Origin: Candidatus Nanopelagicaceae bacterium
Lineage (GTDB): Bacteria; Actinomycetota; Actinomycetes; Nanopelagicales; Nanopelagicaceae
Direction of reading: 5' to 3'
Length of the DNA: 41,426 bases
NCBI GenBank assembly: GCA_947454735.1
Contig: CANGLK010000011.1
Location: 1 to 41,426 of the forward strand
The notes beneath the pieces are model-generated. The model was not told the origin of the DNA, made no database searches, and saw only the letters and a list, made by a program, of their open reading frames with translations. Made by a program: the position numbers and the translations under genes. Below are positions 10,388 through 18,444 of the stretch, in pieces (the stretch's first letter is position 1; every line of letters begins with the position of its first letter).

Positions 10388-11254
10388 TCGCACTAGATCA
10401 ATCGTTAAAGCAACTAGCGCACACCAGATAATTACAAAGCCAATCCAACGTGCAGTTGGCATCGCTTCGTGACGCACCCAGACTCCAATAGAGAATTGAA
10501 TCGTCGGAGTGATGTACTGGAGAAGTCCAATCACCGTATAGGGCAGACGAGTAGTCGAGCCATTAAAGAGTAGAAGTGGAATCGCAGTGATGGCTCCTGC
10601 ACTCAACAAGAGAAGTGAGAGTCCTAAATGGTGGCCGAATTGGCCGGTGCCATTCTTCTGCAAGATAAGTAAGAAGGTTGCATAGGGGATAAAGCTGAGC
10701 ATCGTCTCGATGGTGAGCCCCTCAAGTGCCCCTAAACCAAGGACTTTCTTGATGACTCCGTAGCTGCCCCAAGAGAGGGCAAGGGCAATAGCAATCCATG
10801 GCAGGCGCCCATAATCAATAGTGAGTACCGCTACTCCAACCGTTGCGATGCCAACTGCAATCCACTGACCTGCACGCATCTTCTCTTTCAGTAAGAGAAC
10901 TCCGAAGGCGATGATGACGAGCGGGTTGATGTAATAACCAAGTGATGCCTCAACGACATGGCCAGCATTTGTTGCCCAGATGTAAACAATCCAATTGATA
11001 GAGATCAGGATTGAAGTTGCCAGAAGACCGAAGAGAATCTTCGGCTTCTTCAATTGCGCAATGGTGTGGCGAAGTTTCTTATGAAATGCGAGAACGATGA
11101 GACAGAAAGCCAAAGTCCACACTGCTCGGTGCGCAACGATCTCATAAGCACTCGCTGGCTTAAGGAGCGGCCAGTAGAGCGGAAATGCTCCCCATAAAAT
11201 ATAGGCGCTAAGCCCAAAGATTAAGCCGAGCGATCTCTCGCTTTTCTTGGCCAT
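10355..11254 (-). CDS. rarD: RarD-like EamA/DMT-family permease
   Basis: This is a membrane transporter of the drug/metabolite (EamA) superfamily. The 299-residue protein has about ten hydrophobic helices arranged as two five-helix repeats, and the N-terminal part (GLIFGLSAYILWGAFPLYWPLLKPASAYEIVAHRAVWT) matches the RarD subgroup. E. coli RarD is linked to chloramphenicol sensitivity, but the substrate of this group is not established. The gene is read opposite to the nuo operon and overlaps the end of the polyprenyl synthase. It lies three bases after the yajQ-like gene, so the two are probably one transcript. Confidence 0.85.
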   Translation of the reverse strand: MAKKSERSLGLIFGLSAYILWGAFPLYWPLLKPASAYEIVAHRAVWTLAFCLIVLAFHKKLRHTIAQLKKPKILFGLLATSILISINWIVYIWATNAGHVVEASLGYYINPLVIIAFGVLLLKEKMRAGQWIAVGIATVGVAVLTIDYGRLPWIAIALALSWGSYGVIKKVLGLGALEGLTIETMLSFIPYATFLLILQKNGTGQFGHHLGLSLLLLSAGAITAIPLLLFNGSTTRLPYTVIGLLQYITPTIQFSIGVWVRHEAMPTARWIGFVIIWCALVALTIDLVRSSRAVDNRIA

Positions 11255-11257
11255 CGA

Positions 11258-11746
11258 TTAACGGAAGTTTGTAAATTGAACTGCGAAATCAAATGGGCCT
11301 TCTTTGATCTGCTGGATAGCATCCTGAAGGTCATCACGACTCTTTGAAGTCACACGGAGTTCATCGCCCTGAATCTGAGACTTGATTGATTTGGGTCCCT
11401 CATCGCGGAGGAACTTCGCAATCTTCTTTGCATTCTCCGTTGAGATTCCCTCTTTAAGGGTGCAGCCAATCTTGTAAATTTTGCCTGAAAGCTGTGGTTC
11501 ACCTGATTCAAGGTGCTTGAGTGAAACTCCGCGCTTGATCATCTTCTCTTTGACAACTTCAAGAGCGGCTTTTGCGCGCTCTTCTGTACCCGCTTCAATC
11601 TTGATTGCCTCGCCTGCGAGTTCAACTGTTGTTCCAGTGTTCTTAAAATCAAAGCGAGTATCAATCTCACGGATTGCCTGGTTAATTGCGTTATCGAGCT
11701 CCATACGGTCGATCTTGGAAACTACGTCAAAACTTGCGTCAGCCAT
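11258..11746 (-). CDS. yajQ: YajQ/UPF0234-family nucleotide-binding protein
   Basis: This small cytoplasmic protein has the YajQ fold (two ferredoxin-like domains). Its length of 162 residues is the family norm. It opens with MADASFDVVSKIDRMELDNAINQA and ends QIKEGPFDFAVQFTNFR, both strongly conserved. Xanthomonas members bind cyclic di-GMP, but in actinobacteria the ligand is unknown, so I would not assume a signalling role. It is upstream of and probably co-transcribed with the RarD-like gene. The promoter should lie in the 118 bases before the divergent tRNA gene. Confidence 0.9.
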   Translation of the reverse strand: MADASFDVVSKIDRMELDNAINQAIREIDTRFDFKNTGTTVELAGEAIKIEAGTEERAKAALEVVKEKMIKRGVSLKHLESGEPQLSGKIYKIGCTLKEGISTENAKKIAKFLRDEGPKSIKSQIQGDELRVTSKSRDDLQDAIQQIKEGPFDFAVQFTNFR

Positions 11747-11864
11747 TGTTTTTGGCCCTCTCTCTAGGTCTACTTTGCGAAAATAAAGGACGATTTTTCA
11801 TCCTTATGAGCCTAAGGTATCCTTTCGCCTCGTACTTCAATAGCCGCAACACTTGTTCGACCCT

Positions 11865-11949
11865 GGCGGGTTGCCCGAGCGGCCAATGGGAGGGGACTGT
11901 AAATCCCCCGGCTCTGCCTTCGAAGGTTCAAATCCTTCACCCGCCACCA
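11865..11949 (+). tRNA. tRNA-Tyr (anticodon GTA)
   Basis: An 85-base class II tRNA with a long variable arm, as bacterial tRNA-Tyr has. The acceptor stem GGCGGGT (11865-11871) pairs with ACCCGCC (11939-11945), followed by discriminator A and an encoded CCA at 11947-11949. The anticodon stem GGGGA/TCCCC encloses the loop CTGTAAA with GTA at 11899-11901. The T loop is TTCAAAT. A strong hairpin terminator follows within six bases. Confidence 0.96.
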
Positions 11950-11954
11950 GAATG

Positions 11955-11985
11955 ACGGCCTTAGCTAATCGCTAGGGCCGTTTTC
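11955..11985 (+). terminator. Rho-independent terminator of tRNA-Tyr
   Basis: An 11-bp stem (ACGGCCTTAGC with GCTAGGGCCGT, one G-T pair) has a 5-base loop and is followed by TTTTC on the plus strand, just after the tRNA CCA end. On the minus strand no T-run follows, so it should stop only tRNA transcription. The stem contains the stop codon (11961-11963) of the convergent hydrolase gene. Confidence 0.85.
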
Positions 11986-12764
11986 TTTATAAAGTCGACG
12001 GTGAGATCGGGATAGTTCCACATGATTACATGGGCGCAGTTATCCACGACGACCCACTTGGAGTGATCTGGGGCGACGTTCTTCTCTTGAGCAATTTCCT
12101 CGGGCAAGGTTAGATCGTAATCTCCGAAAACAATTGAGACATTTACATCAGTCGGAATTGTTGATTCAAACTTACGCCCACGCAGGCCGCGCCATAGCGG
12201 CATGTAACCCTTTGAATTTGCCATTGCGAGCACAGAATCACGACATGCCTCAAAATCAAGTTCTCGCCATAAGTGTGTAATTTTCTTATAGCCAATCGCT
12301 TTCAAAGGTGGCAAGTTATAAGCGAGTTTCATAAAGTGCTGAGAAATCTTAGAGAGAATTCGCGCGTCGAAGAAACTTGGCGGAAGTTTGCTTGTTGGAA
12401 CCTGATGCCAAAGCCCTGCAGGCGCAAGGGCTGTAATGCTCTTTACCTGCGCAGGTGCAACAGCGCCCATCTCAAGTGCAATCCAACCGCCGAGAGAATT
12501 TCCTGCGACGTGCATCTCTGAAATTCCATGGCTCTTTGAAACCTCATTAACAATTGCCCGGGCTAGCGATTTGGGATCGACCTCTTCTTCAGCGTGTATA
12601 CCTGCGACTCCATGTCCGGGTAGGTCCACAGCAATAACAGTGAAGTCCGGCATCAATTTTGGAATCAAACTCTTCCAAATATTTCCTGCAGAACCAAGAC
12701 CGTGAACTAGCACCAGGGCAGGGCGGTTGCGGTCTTCACGAAAGAGATGGGTTGCAATCGGCAC
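11961..12764 (-). CDS. Alpha/beta-fold hydrolase
   Basis: A serine hydrolase of the alpha/beta fold, 267 residues. The oxyanion-hole region LVLVHGLGSAGNIWKSL is near residues 17-33 and the nucleophile elbow GNSLGGW around residue 93. A late Asp (FGDYDLTLP) and the His in NCAHVIMWNYPD near residue 247 complete a plausible catalytic triad. The start is a GTG, 29 bases after the P450 stop. The two genes are probably co-transcribed and may act on the same compound, but the sequence does not identify the substrate. Lipase/esterase, C-C hydrolase or lactonase activities are all possible. Confidence 0.8.
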   Translation of the reverse strand: MPIATHLFREDRNRPALVLVHGLGSAGNIWKSLIPKLMPDFTVIAVDLPGHGVAGIHAEEEVDPKSLARAIVNEVSKSHGISEMHVAGNSLGGWIALEMGAVAPAQVKSITALAPAGLWHQVPTSKLPPSFFDARILSKISQHFMKLAYNLPPLKAIGYKKITHLWRELDFEACRDSVLAMANSKGYMPLWRGLRGRKFESTIPTDVNVSIVFGDYDLTLPEEIAQEKNVAPDHSKWVVVDNCAHVIMWNYPDLTVDFIKKTALAIS

Positions 12765-12793
12765 GAGGGAATCGTACTTGCCTTACTTTCTTA

Positions 12794-14047
12794 TCACCGA
12801 CTTAAACGTACAGGCAGAGATAAGAGTCCCCGGAGTGCGATATCGGAGCGCCATCGCAACTCATTGGGAGCGACTGCTAATTCGATTGCAGAAAACTTCG
12901 CGAGCAAGACTTTGATTATCTCTTCACCCTCAACTCTGGCTAGGGGCGCGCCGAGGCAGACATGAACTCCACGCCCGAAAGCTAAATGTTTTCGAGCATC
13001 TCTACCGATAGTGAATGAATCCGAATCATCAAAGAGAGTCTCATCTCGATTGGCAGAGGCAAGTATCGGAAGCACGAGATCGCCAGCAGGGATTTGTACA
13101 CCTGCTATATCCAGATCACGTTTTGCTATTCTCCAGGATCGCGGTACCGAACCATCAAAACGCGCCATCTCATCAAATGCCGATCTAATGAGATCAGGAT
13201 TGGTGCGAAGTTGTTCTAGCGACCCTGGTTGAGAAAGCAATGTAAGCATTCCATTTCCGAGAAGGTGCGTTGTCGTCTCATGGCCAGCAACAAATAAAGT
13301 GACAGCTGTAGATACCAGCTCCGATTCACTGAGTGAATCACCATCAAGTTCTGCGCTAACCAGAGCGGATAAAATATCTGCCTGCGGATCTAGCGCACCT
13401 TTGGCTCGCAACTCTCGACGATTCTCTGCCAATCTGCCAACAAAGATTCGCATCTCTTCCAACATTGCCTCTGCATGGAGAGCTTTATCCGCTGCTATCA
13501 GACCACCCTTCTCATAAAGGCCATTGATGGCGTGAGCCCATCGAATTAAATCCGGGATATCGCTCTCAGCTGAGCCAAGTAGTCGCCCGACGACGAGAGC
13601 AGGGACTGGAGTAAAGACTTCTTCAATGAGATCAGCCTGCAGATTAAGATTATTTAAGACGCGTTCTACAACCTCACTTGTTATAGGGCGCATACCTTCC
13701 GCCATCTTGGGAGTGAATGCCTGAGCTAAAAGCCCGCGTAGACGCTTATGTTCTGGAGCATCCGAGTGAGCTAATCCAGTTGCAAAGTGCATCTGCAGAA
13801 GTGGCAATTGATCTTGCACCTCTTGCTTCAGCTGCTGAATGAGATGGAGAACTCTGCCTTTACTGGAGTAATCCTCGTGGTTATGGAGGATTTCAGATAC
13901 GTCGTTATATCGAGTCACAACCCATCCGCCTAAATGAGAGCTGTAGAAAACAGGCGATTCACGACGAAGCCGAGAAAAGAGAGGATATGGATTTGAGAAG
14001 TAGCTGCCATCGGCGAGAGCCGCACCTAATAACTCATCTGCACTCAT
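12794..14047 (-). CDS. Cytochrome P450
   Basis: A soluble bacterial class P450 of 417 residues, likely a monooxygenase that takes electrons from ferredoxin. All hallmarks are present: oxygen-activation motif AGHETT at 254-259, ExxR as E293-MA-R296, and the heme-binding loop FGRGVHVCLG with the thiolate Cys364. There is no membrane anchor. No ferredoxin or ferredoxin reductase gene is adjacent, so redox partners must be encoded elsewhere. It lies upstream of the alpha/beta hydrolase and divergently from the M24-like gene. The substrate is unknown. Confidence 0.93.
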   Translation of the reverse strand: MSADELLGAALADGSYFSNPYPLFSRLRRESPVFYSSHLGGWVVTRYNDVSEILHNHEDYSSKGRVLHLIQQLKQEVQDQLPLLQMHFATGLAHSDAPEHKRLRGLLAQAFTPKMAEGMRPITSEVVERVLNNLNLQADLIEEVFTPVPALVVGRLLGSAESDIPDLIRWAHAINGLYEKGGLIAADKALHAEAMLEEMRIFVGRLAENRRELRAKGALDPQADILSALVSAELDGDSLSESELVSTAVTLFVAGHETTTHLLGNGMLTLLSQPGSLEQLRTNPDLIRSAFDEMARFDGSVPRSWRIAKRDLDIAGVQIPAGDLVLPILASANRDETLFDDSDSFTIGRDARKHLAFGRGVHVCLGAPLARVEGEEIIKVLLAKFSAIELAVAPNELRWRSDIALRGLLSLPVRLSR

Positions 14048-14053
14048 ATGCAG

Positions 14054-14059
14054 AATTTA
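14054..14059 (-). promoter_or_regulatory. Candidate -10 element for P450 gene (leaderless)
   Basis: On the minus strand TAAATT fits the actinobacterial TANNNT pattern and ends six bases before the P450 ATG. Transcription would therefore start at or next to the start codon. There is no convincing Shine-Dalgarno sequence, which agrees with a leaderless transcript. I see no clear -35 element. Confidence 0.35.
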
Positions 14060-14110
14060 CCGCCATTTAATTCACCTGCATAGGTCTTCTAAAAGTTAGC
14101 TCAAGTTAAG

Positions 14111-14116
14111 TACTCT
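14111..14116 (+). promoter_or_regulatory. Candidate -10 element for M24-like gene (leaderless)
   Basis: TACTCT matches TANNNT and lies seven bases before the ATG at 14124, so the predicted transcript start falls at the start codon. No Shine-Dalgarno sequence precedes the gene. This is inference from spacing only. Confidence 0.35.
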
Positions 14117-14123
14117 TCCTACT

Positions 14124-15197
14124 ATGAACCATAGCGAGGCATTTGCGGGCAAAATCAATTCTCTGCGCACACTGATGGTTGTGAAGAAGTTAGATGCGAT
14201 TATTCTGCGCCGTAATCCCAATCTTGCATGGGCAATCAGCGGTCGCGCACATGTTCCCACCACAATCGATGCAGCTTGCTTTGACCTCGTTATTACCGAG
14301 AGCACGACTTATGCAGTAACAAATGCGATAGAGGCTCCGCGCCTAGCTGCAGAAGAGTTCCCAAATGGGCTCGAGATCAAGGTTGTCCAATGGTGGGAAG
14401 GTCGCAACCATGGGCTTGCTGATTCAACTGCAATCGGTTCAGATCAACCTGGAACAGGCTTAGTAGACCTTGGAACTGAGATTGAAATTCTTCGATCTTC
14501 ACTGGATCAATATGATCAAGAGAGAATAAGCGATATTTCTCGCCGTTCGGCTATTGCTTTAAGTAATGCGATGCGCGAGGTAACCTCTGCTGATCGAGAG
14601 ATTGATGTTGCTGCTCGAATTACATCAGCGCTCTGGCAGAACAATCTAGAGATTGCTTTCTTAGGAGTTGCAGGAGAATCGCGAGTAAAACTTTTCCGCC
14701 ACCCACTTCCTACCGACTCTCTTATTGGCAATCGCGTAAGCGCATCTATCTGCGCAAAAGAGAAGGGTTTGATTGCATCTGTTACTCGTATTGTCACCTT
14801 TGGCGGATTAACTCCCGTTGAGGAGAGCGAATATGCATCAATTCTTGAGGTAGAAGCCGATTTGCTCGATGCAACGATTATCGGCAAACCATTCTCTACA
14901 GTCATTGATGTAGCCACTCGCTCTTATGGCGTTCATGGATTTGATAGTGATGAGTGGCACCACCATCATCAAGGTGGTCCATCTGGATTTATGCCGCGAG
15001 ATTGGCCAGCAACGCAAGCAAGTACACGTTTGATTCAAGAGAACCAAGTGATTGCATGGAATCCAACTGGCAAAGGGTGGAAAGTTGAAGAGACACTTCT
15101 GACTAAGTCGGGTGGCAATCTCATTCTCGGGGGAGAGGACTTTTGGCCAACTCGCTCAATTCGGGGTCGAATTCGCCCCGACGTGCTTCGAAAGTAA
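14124..15197 (+). CDS. M24 (pita-bread fold) family protein lacking metal-binding aspartates
   Basis: This 357-residue protein has the two-domain layout of creatinase/aminopeptidase-P relatives: an N-terminal domain to about residue 130 and a C-terminal pita-bread domain. Where metallopeptidases carry two Asp ligands, this one reads SICAKEKGLIASVTRIVTFG (about 208-227) with no Asp. The first late Glu is also replaced, in IAWNPTGKGWKVEETLL. A His run (279-282) followed by QGG remains. It is therefore unlikely to be a dinuclear metallopeptidase; creatinase-like metal-free hydrolysis or a non-enzymatic role is possible. It overlaps the ADP-ribosylglycohydrolase-family gene, pointing to a shared pathway. 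Confidence 0.75.
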   Translation: MNHSEAFAGKINSLRTLMVVKKLDAIILRRNPNLAWAISGRAHVPTTIDAACFDLVITESTTYAVTNAIEAPRLAAEEFPNGLEIKVVQWWEGRNHGLADSTAIGSDQPGTGLVDLGTEIEILRSSLDQYDQERISDISRRSAIALSNAMREVTSADREIDVAARITSALWQNNLEIAFLGVAGESRVKLFRHPLPTDSLIGNRVSASICAKEKGLIASVTRIVTFGGLTPVEESEYASILEVEADLLDATIIGKPFSTVIDVATRSYGVHGFDSDEWHHHHQGGPSGFMPRDWPATQASTRLIQENQVIAWNPTGKGWKVEETLLTKSGGNLILGGEDFWPTRSIRGRIRPDVLRK

Positions 15198-16087
15198 TTC
15201 AAGTGGATCTCACCGCTGCAGAGATTGAAGAGATCTTACGAGGCTATGCCGCAGGTGATGCATTTGGTGTGGCATACGAGTTCTCTGAATTTCGTGGTGA
15301 AGTCGATCCGGATCTCCTGAAGGAGAAAGAAGGATGGCCTTACGGTGGAGTAAGTGATGACACCTTTCTTACACTTCTGACTATAAATTCATTTAGACCA
15401 GAGAGCGCGAAAAGTTCTGCAGATAATTTCCTCATGCAGCTTCGTCTATCAATCCCCAAGTTGCGTGGTCTTGGCCCGACGACACGTTCTGCTTTAGGTC
15501 TACCAGTGAAAGATTTTGAGAAGTCTCAAATCGGTATTTCAAATGGTGCGCTCATGCGCACTGCACTTCTCGGATTGGCCTTTCGCGAAAACGAGGCAGA
15601 GGAGAGGCGTCACTTTGTTCGTGCATTAGCCGAGGCTACACACCAGAGTTCGGTAGCAATTGGCTGCGCAATTATCGGATCAGCGCTCTTCGCCGATGCG
15701 AGAGCAAATGGCGATAAGAATTCACCCTTTGAAATTGCCGAGCACGAACGTCAGATGTTGATAGATGATGTTGCTATTACGGATTGGCTTGAGCCAATCT
15801 GCACCGGAGTTTCGAATGAATCAACAGAGACCCTCAATGCAGTGCTCTGGACTGTAAAAACAAGTACTTCAGCGAGGCAGGCGCTCCAGCGCGCATGCAA
15901 ACTTGGGGGAGATACAGATACCGTTGCAGCTCTCGCTACTGCGCTTGTGATTGCACGTAAACGAAACAAATCAGAGTTCCAGAAGATTCGATGGTTATCA
16001 GAAATTGACTGGTTGGAGATATCTGGACTTTCTCAATCAGCAAATTCTCTTCATCAACTATATGAGCAGAGAAAGGAACTCTCATGA
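15143..16087 (+). CDS. ADP-ribosylglycohydrolase-family protein
   Basis: A member of the ADP-ribosyl-glycohydrolase (ARH/DraG) fold, whose enzymes use Mg ions to cleave N-glycosidic bonds to ribose. Metal-binding motifs are visible: GYAAGDAFGVAYEF near the N-terminus, GGVSDDTFLTLL, and near the C-terminus KLGGDTDTVAALATAL. The frame begins with a TTG at 15143 behind a good GGGAGAGGA sequence, overlapping the M24-like gene by 55 bases. A GTG at 15203, five bases after that gene's stop, is the alternative. Its position between an M24-fold protein and a PfkB kinase suggests salvage of a small N-glycoside rather than protein de-ADP-ribosylation, but that is inference. Confidence 0.8.
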   Translation: MANSLNSGSNSPRRASKVIQVDLTAAEIEEILRGYAAGDAFGVAYEFSEFRGEVDPDLLKEKEGWPYGGVSDDTFLTLLTINSFRPESAKSSADNFLMQLRLSIPKLRGLGPTTRSALGLPVKDFEKSQIGISNGALMRTALLGLAFRENEAEERRHFVRALAEATHQSSVAIGCAIIGSALFADARANGDKNSPFEIAEHERQMLIDDVAITDWLEPICTGVSNESTETLNAVLWTVKTSTSARQALQRACKLGGDTDTVAALATALVIARKRNKSEFQKIRWLSEIDWLEISGLSQSANSLHQLYEQRKELS

Positions 16088-16917
16088 CTCGTAGAGTGTG
16101 GATTGTCGGCCCAGTTTCAATTGACCGTGTTCTCTATTTAGATCAATTACCCCAGCAAGGATCGTTTACACGTCCATCCCGAATCATTGAGCGAATCGGT
16201 GGCTCATCTGGAAATGTTGCACTCGCACTCGCAGCAACAGGAATTGAGACGGGATTTATTAGTTACATCGGTGGAGATGAGAATGGAAGAAAGATTGAAA
16301 AGTCTTTCTCCGAAAGCAATATTTCACATCTTCACCTTCAACAAGTTGTTGGTGAGAGCAACCATGCACTTGTAATGGTGGATAGTTCATGTGAGCGCAC
16401 CATCGTCACTCTTACCGATAGCCACCTTGCAGAAATCTCAGTGAAAGAAATCGATTTCCGAAATAACGACATTGTTGTTTTCTCACTATGGCGTCCATTC
16501 TTTCTCGATCATTTCAATCAGATAAAAAATATTGGATGCACGATGGTGGTGGGTCTCGAGGCGCTCAATGACCCGCACCTATCTGGTGCAGATTTCGCAA
16601 TCGGCAGCGAGGCAGAACTTGGTGGTGCACTCCCATCCCACCATTTCGATAGGTTTGCGACAATTGTGGTGACGAGAGGTGCTGCGGGGGTAGATCTCTA
16701 TTACGGCGACGGACACGAGCACTTTGACTCACAAGCCACCGTCATTCTCGACTCTACGGGGGCAGGGGATTCATTCCTCGCTGGTTTTCTCTCTCATCTG
16801 GCGCTCAACGCTCAAGATTTGCGCTCAGCTATTCAATATGGAGGGCGTTGGGCGGCCGATACCTTGGCTATTGAGGGTTCGCAGCCCGCTCCACCCCCCT
16901 CTATAACAATTAGGTAA
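16084..16917 (+). CDS. PfkB-family carbohydrate/nucleoside kinase
   Basis: A ribokinase-fold kinase of 277 residues, using ATP to phosphorylate a sugar or nucleoside hydroxyl. The N-terminal signature GGSSGNVALALAATG lies at about residues 39-53. The catalytic anion-hole motif is STGAGDSFLAGF near residue 222, with the base Asp present. Its ATG overlaps the previous stop (ATGA). In this context it may phosphorylate the sugar released by the preceding ADP-ribosylglycohydrolase-like protein. The substrate cannot be assigned from sequence. A separate promoter region follows, so it is probably the last gene of its transcript. Confidence 0.82.
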   Translation: MTRRVWIVGPVSIDRVLYLDQLPQQGSFTRPSRIIERIGGSSGNVALALAATGIETGFISYIGGDENGRKIEKSFSESNISHLHLQQVVGESNHALVMVDSSCERTIVTLTDSHLAEISVKEIDFRNNDIVVFSLWRPFFLDHFNQIKNIGCTMVVGLEALNDPHLSGADFAIGSEAELGGALPSHHFDRFATIVVTRGAAGVDLYYGDGHEHFDSQATVILDSTGAGDSFLAGFLSHLALNAQDLRSAIQYGGRWAADTLAIEGSQPAPPPSITIR

Positions 16918-16943
16918 CTCGGCGATTTCCCTCGCTTAGACCA

Positions 16944-16972
16944 TTGACGAGGGGTTCACTGAGGGGCAAACT
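16944..16972 (+). promoter_or_regulatory. Candidate promoter of the isomerase/transport operon
   Basis: TTGACG at 16944-16949 is a good -35 hexamer. With a 17-base spacer it is followed by CAAACT (16967-16972), a weak TANNNT-like -10. A degenerate copy of the operator motif (GCTTAGACCATT, 16934-16945) overlaps the -35, and a full copy lies downstream at 16981. Confidence 0.4.
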
Positions 16973-16980
16973 TCTCCAAG

Positions 16981-16994
16981 AGGTCTTACCACTT
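16981..16994 (+). promoter_or_regulatory. Operator-like site 3 of putative GntR regulon
   Basis: AGGTCTTACCACTT contains the inverted repeat GGT-N3-ACC typical of FadR-type GntR operators. It shares 12 of 14 bases with the sites at 25224 and 25297, including the flanking ACTT. It lies between the predicted transcript start and the ribosome-binding sequence (TTGGAGGA) of the isomerase gene, a position suited to repression. Confidence 0.55.
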
Positions 16995-17002
16995 GGAGGA
17001 AT

Positions 17003-18403
17003 ATGAGCACTGTAGCTCTGGTCGCACTAGCTCGACCTACCTTTGATCTCGCATGCGCACAGGCTAATTTTGATAGCGCCCGCGCTCTCCTCGCAGATCT
17101 CGGCGCGACAGTGGTCGGACCAGCAGAACTTGTCATGACTGTTGAAGATGTTGCAGCGGTCACATTGCCTGAGGCTGATCTCCATATTCTCTTTATGGCT
17201 TCCTTCTCAGATGCATCTCCTGCCGTTGAACTACTTGGTGCAGTCAAAGGGCCAATCCTTGGATGGTCGATGCGCGAACCTGGTGAAGTGGGTGAACGTC
17301 TCAAACTCAATTCAATGTGTGGAGTAAATCTCGCAGCACATGCGCTAATGGATGCAGGTCAATCGATTCGTCACATCCATGGAAATGCAGATGAATCGCA
17401 TGTGCGAACCGCAATTGCTGACGCGCTGGCAGGAAAGCTTCCAGCAGCTATCACACCAGCGAATATCTCTGGAGATCGCGCACCGCAAGGGGTTGCAGAT
17501 AAAGCATTTGCATGGCTTAAGAATAAGAAAGTTGGAGCAGTTGGAGAGGCGCCAGTTGGTTTCACTCCTTGTCTCTTCGATGGCCCAAAACTCAACTCAC
17601 TCTTTGGTTTAGATGTCCGACAAATTTCAATCGATAATGCTTTTGAGAGAATCTCTGCAGTTGATCCCGCTCGCGCTGATAGCGCCTATGCGGCCGCACT
17701 TGCAGATCAACCATCACTTGGGGATGTCAATGTTGAGCAAGCTAAAAAAGTCTATGGCGTAGAAGTTGCTCTCGATGATTGGCGCGAAGAAGATGCTCTT
17801 GATGCAATTGCAATTCGTTGCTGGCCAGAGTTCCCAACTGATCTTGGTGCTTGTATCTGCTCTTCACTCGGCCGACTCTCTGATCGCGGAACAGTAACGA
17901 CCTGTGAGCGAGATGTTCTTGGCGCTGTAACGATGTTGGTCTGTGAAGCACTCGGCTCTGACGAAAACTATCTCGTCGATATTGTTGATCTCGTTGAAAA
18001 AGAAGGCCTATTGCGACTTTGGCACTGTGGTTCTGCAGCAACAAAACTTGCAGCTGATCCAAAGAGCGCTACGCAATATATCCACTGCAATCGCAAGCTT
18101 GGCGTTGCAGGTAATTTTCCGCTCAAGACGGGACCGGTAACACTCTTCCGTATTGATCGGGATGTAGATCCGAGCAACAGCACGGGTTTACGTATGGTTG
18201 TGAGTCGAGGGGAATCAATCCCAGCTCCCAATCACTTCCAAGGCAATACAGCGACAGTTCGAACAGAGCCAGATGCTGCTGTCTTGGTGAATGGAATAGT
18301 CACAGGTGGATACCCACATCACTTAGTCATTTCTTGGATTGATGTGAGACCGGGTATCCGCAAAATGGCAGACATGTTAGGGATCCCCCTCACTGAATGG
18401 TAA
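17003..18403 (+). CDS. L-fucose/L-arabinose isomerase-family protein; candidate sulfoquinovose isomerase
   Basis: A 466-residue sugar isomerase-fold protein. The C-terminal half carries the fucose-isomerase-like segment CWPEFPTDLGACICSSLGRLSDRG followed by CERDVLGAVTMLVCEAL (about 274-314), and a late His-rich part (HCGSAATKLA, NHFQGNTATV, HHLVISW). Family members are metal-dependent aldose-ketose isomerases. It opens an operon with an ABC importer, a YihV-like kinase and a YihT-like aldolase. The expected job is therefore to turn the imported aldose (sulfoquinovose in my model) into the ketose used by the kinase. Classical SQ isomerase YihS is of another fold. A strong TTGGAGGA precedes the ATG. 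Confidence 0.75.
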   Translation: MSTVALVALARPTFDLACAQANFDSARALLADLGATVVGPAELVMTVEDVAAVTLPEADLHILFMASFSDASPAVELLGAVKGPILGWSMREPGEVGERLKLNSMCGVNLAAHALMDAGQSIRHIHGNADESHVRTAIADALAGKLPAAITPANISGDRAPQGVADKAFAWLKNKKVGAVGEAPVGFTPCLFDGPKLNSLFGLDVRQISIDNAFERISAVDPARADSAYAAALADQPSLGDVNVEQAKKVYGVEVALDDWREEDALDAIAIRCWPEFPTDLGACICSSLGRLSDRGTVTTCERDVLGAVTMLVCEALGSDENYLVDIVDLVEKEGLLRLWHCGSAATKLAADPKSATQYIHCNRKLGVAGNFPLKTGPVTLFRIDRDVDPSNSTGLRMVVSRGESIPAPNHFQGNTATVRTEPDAAVLVNGIVTGGYPHHLVISWIDVRPGIRKMADMLGIPLTEW

Positions 18404-18444
18404 GTAACTCAACCCCTCAAACCCAAAAGGCAAGGACTACACAA

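Noticed and set aside
18397-18444. Earlier ATG for the sugar-binding protein
   Set aside because: It would place a polar, Thr/Gln-rich leader before the signal peptide and overlaps the isomerase stop. ATG 18445 gives a normal signal peptide.
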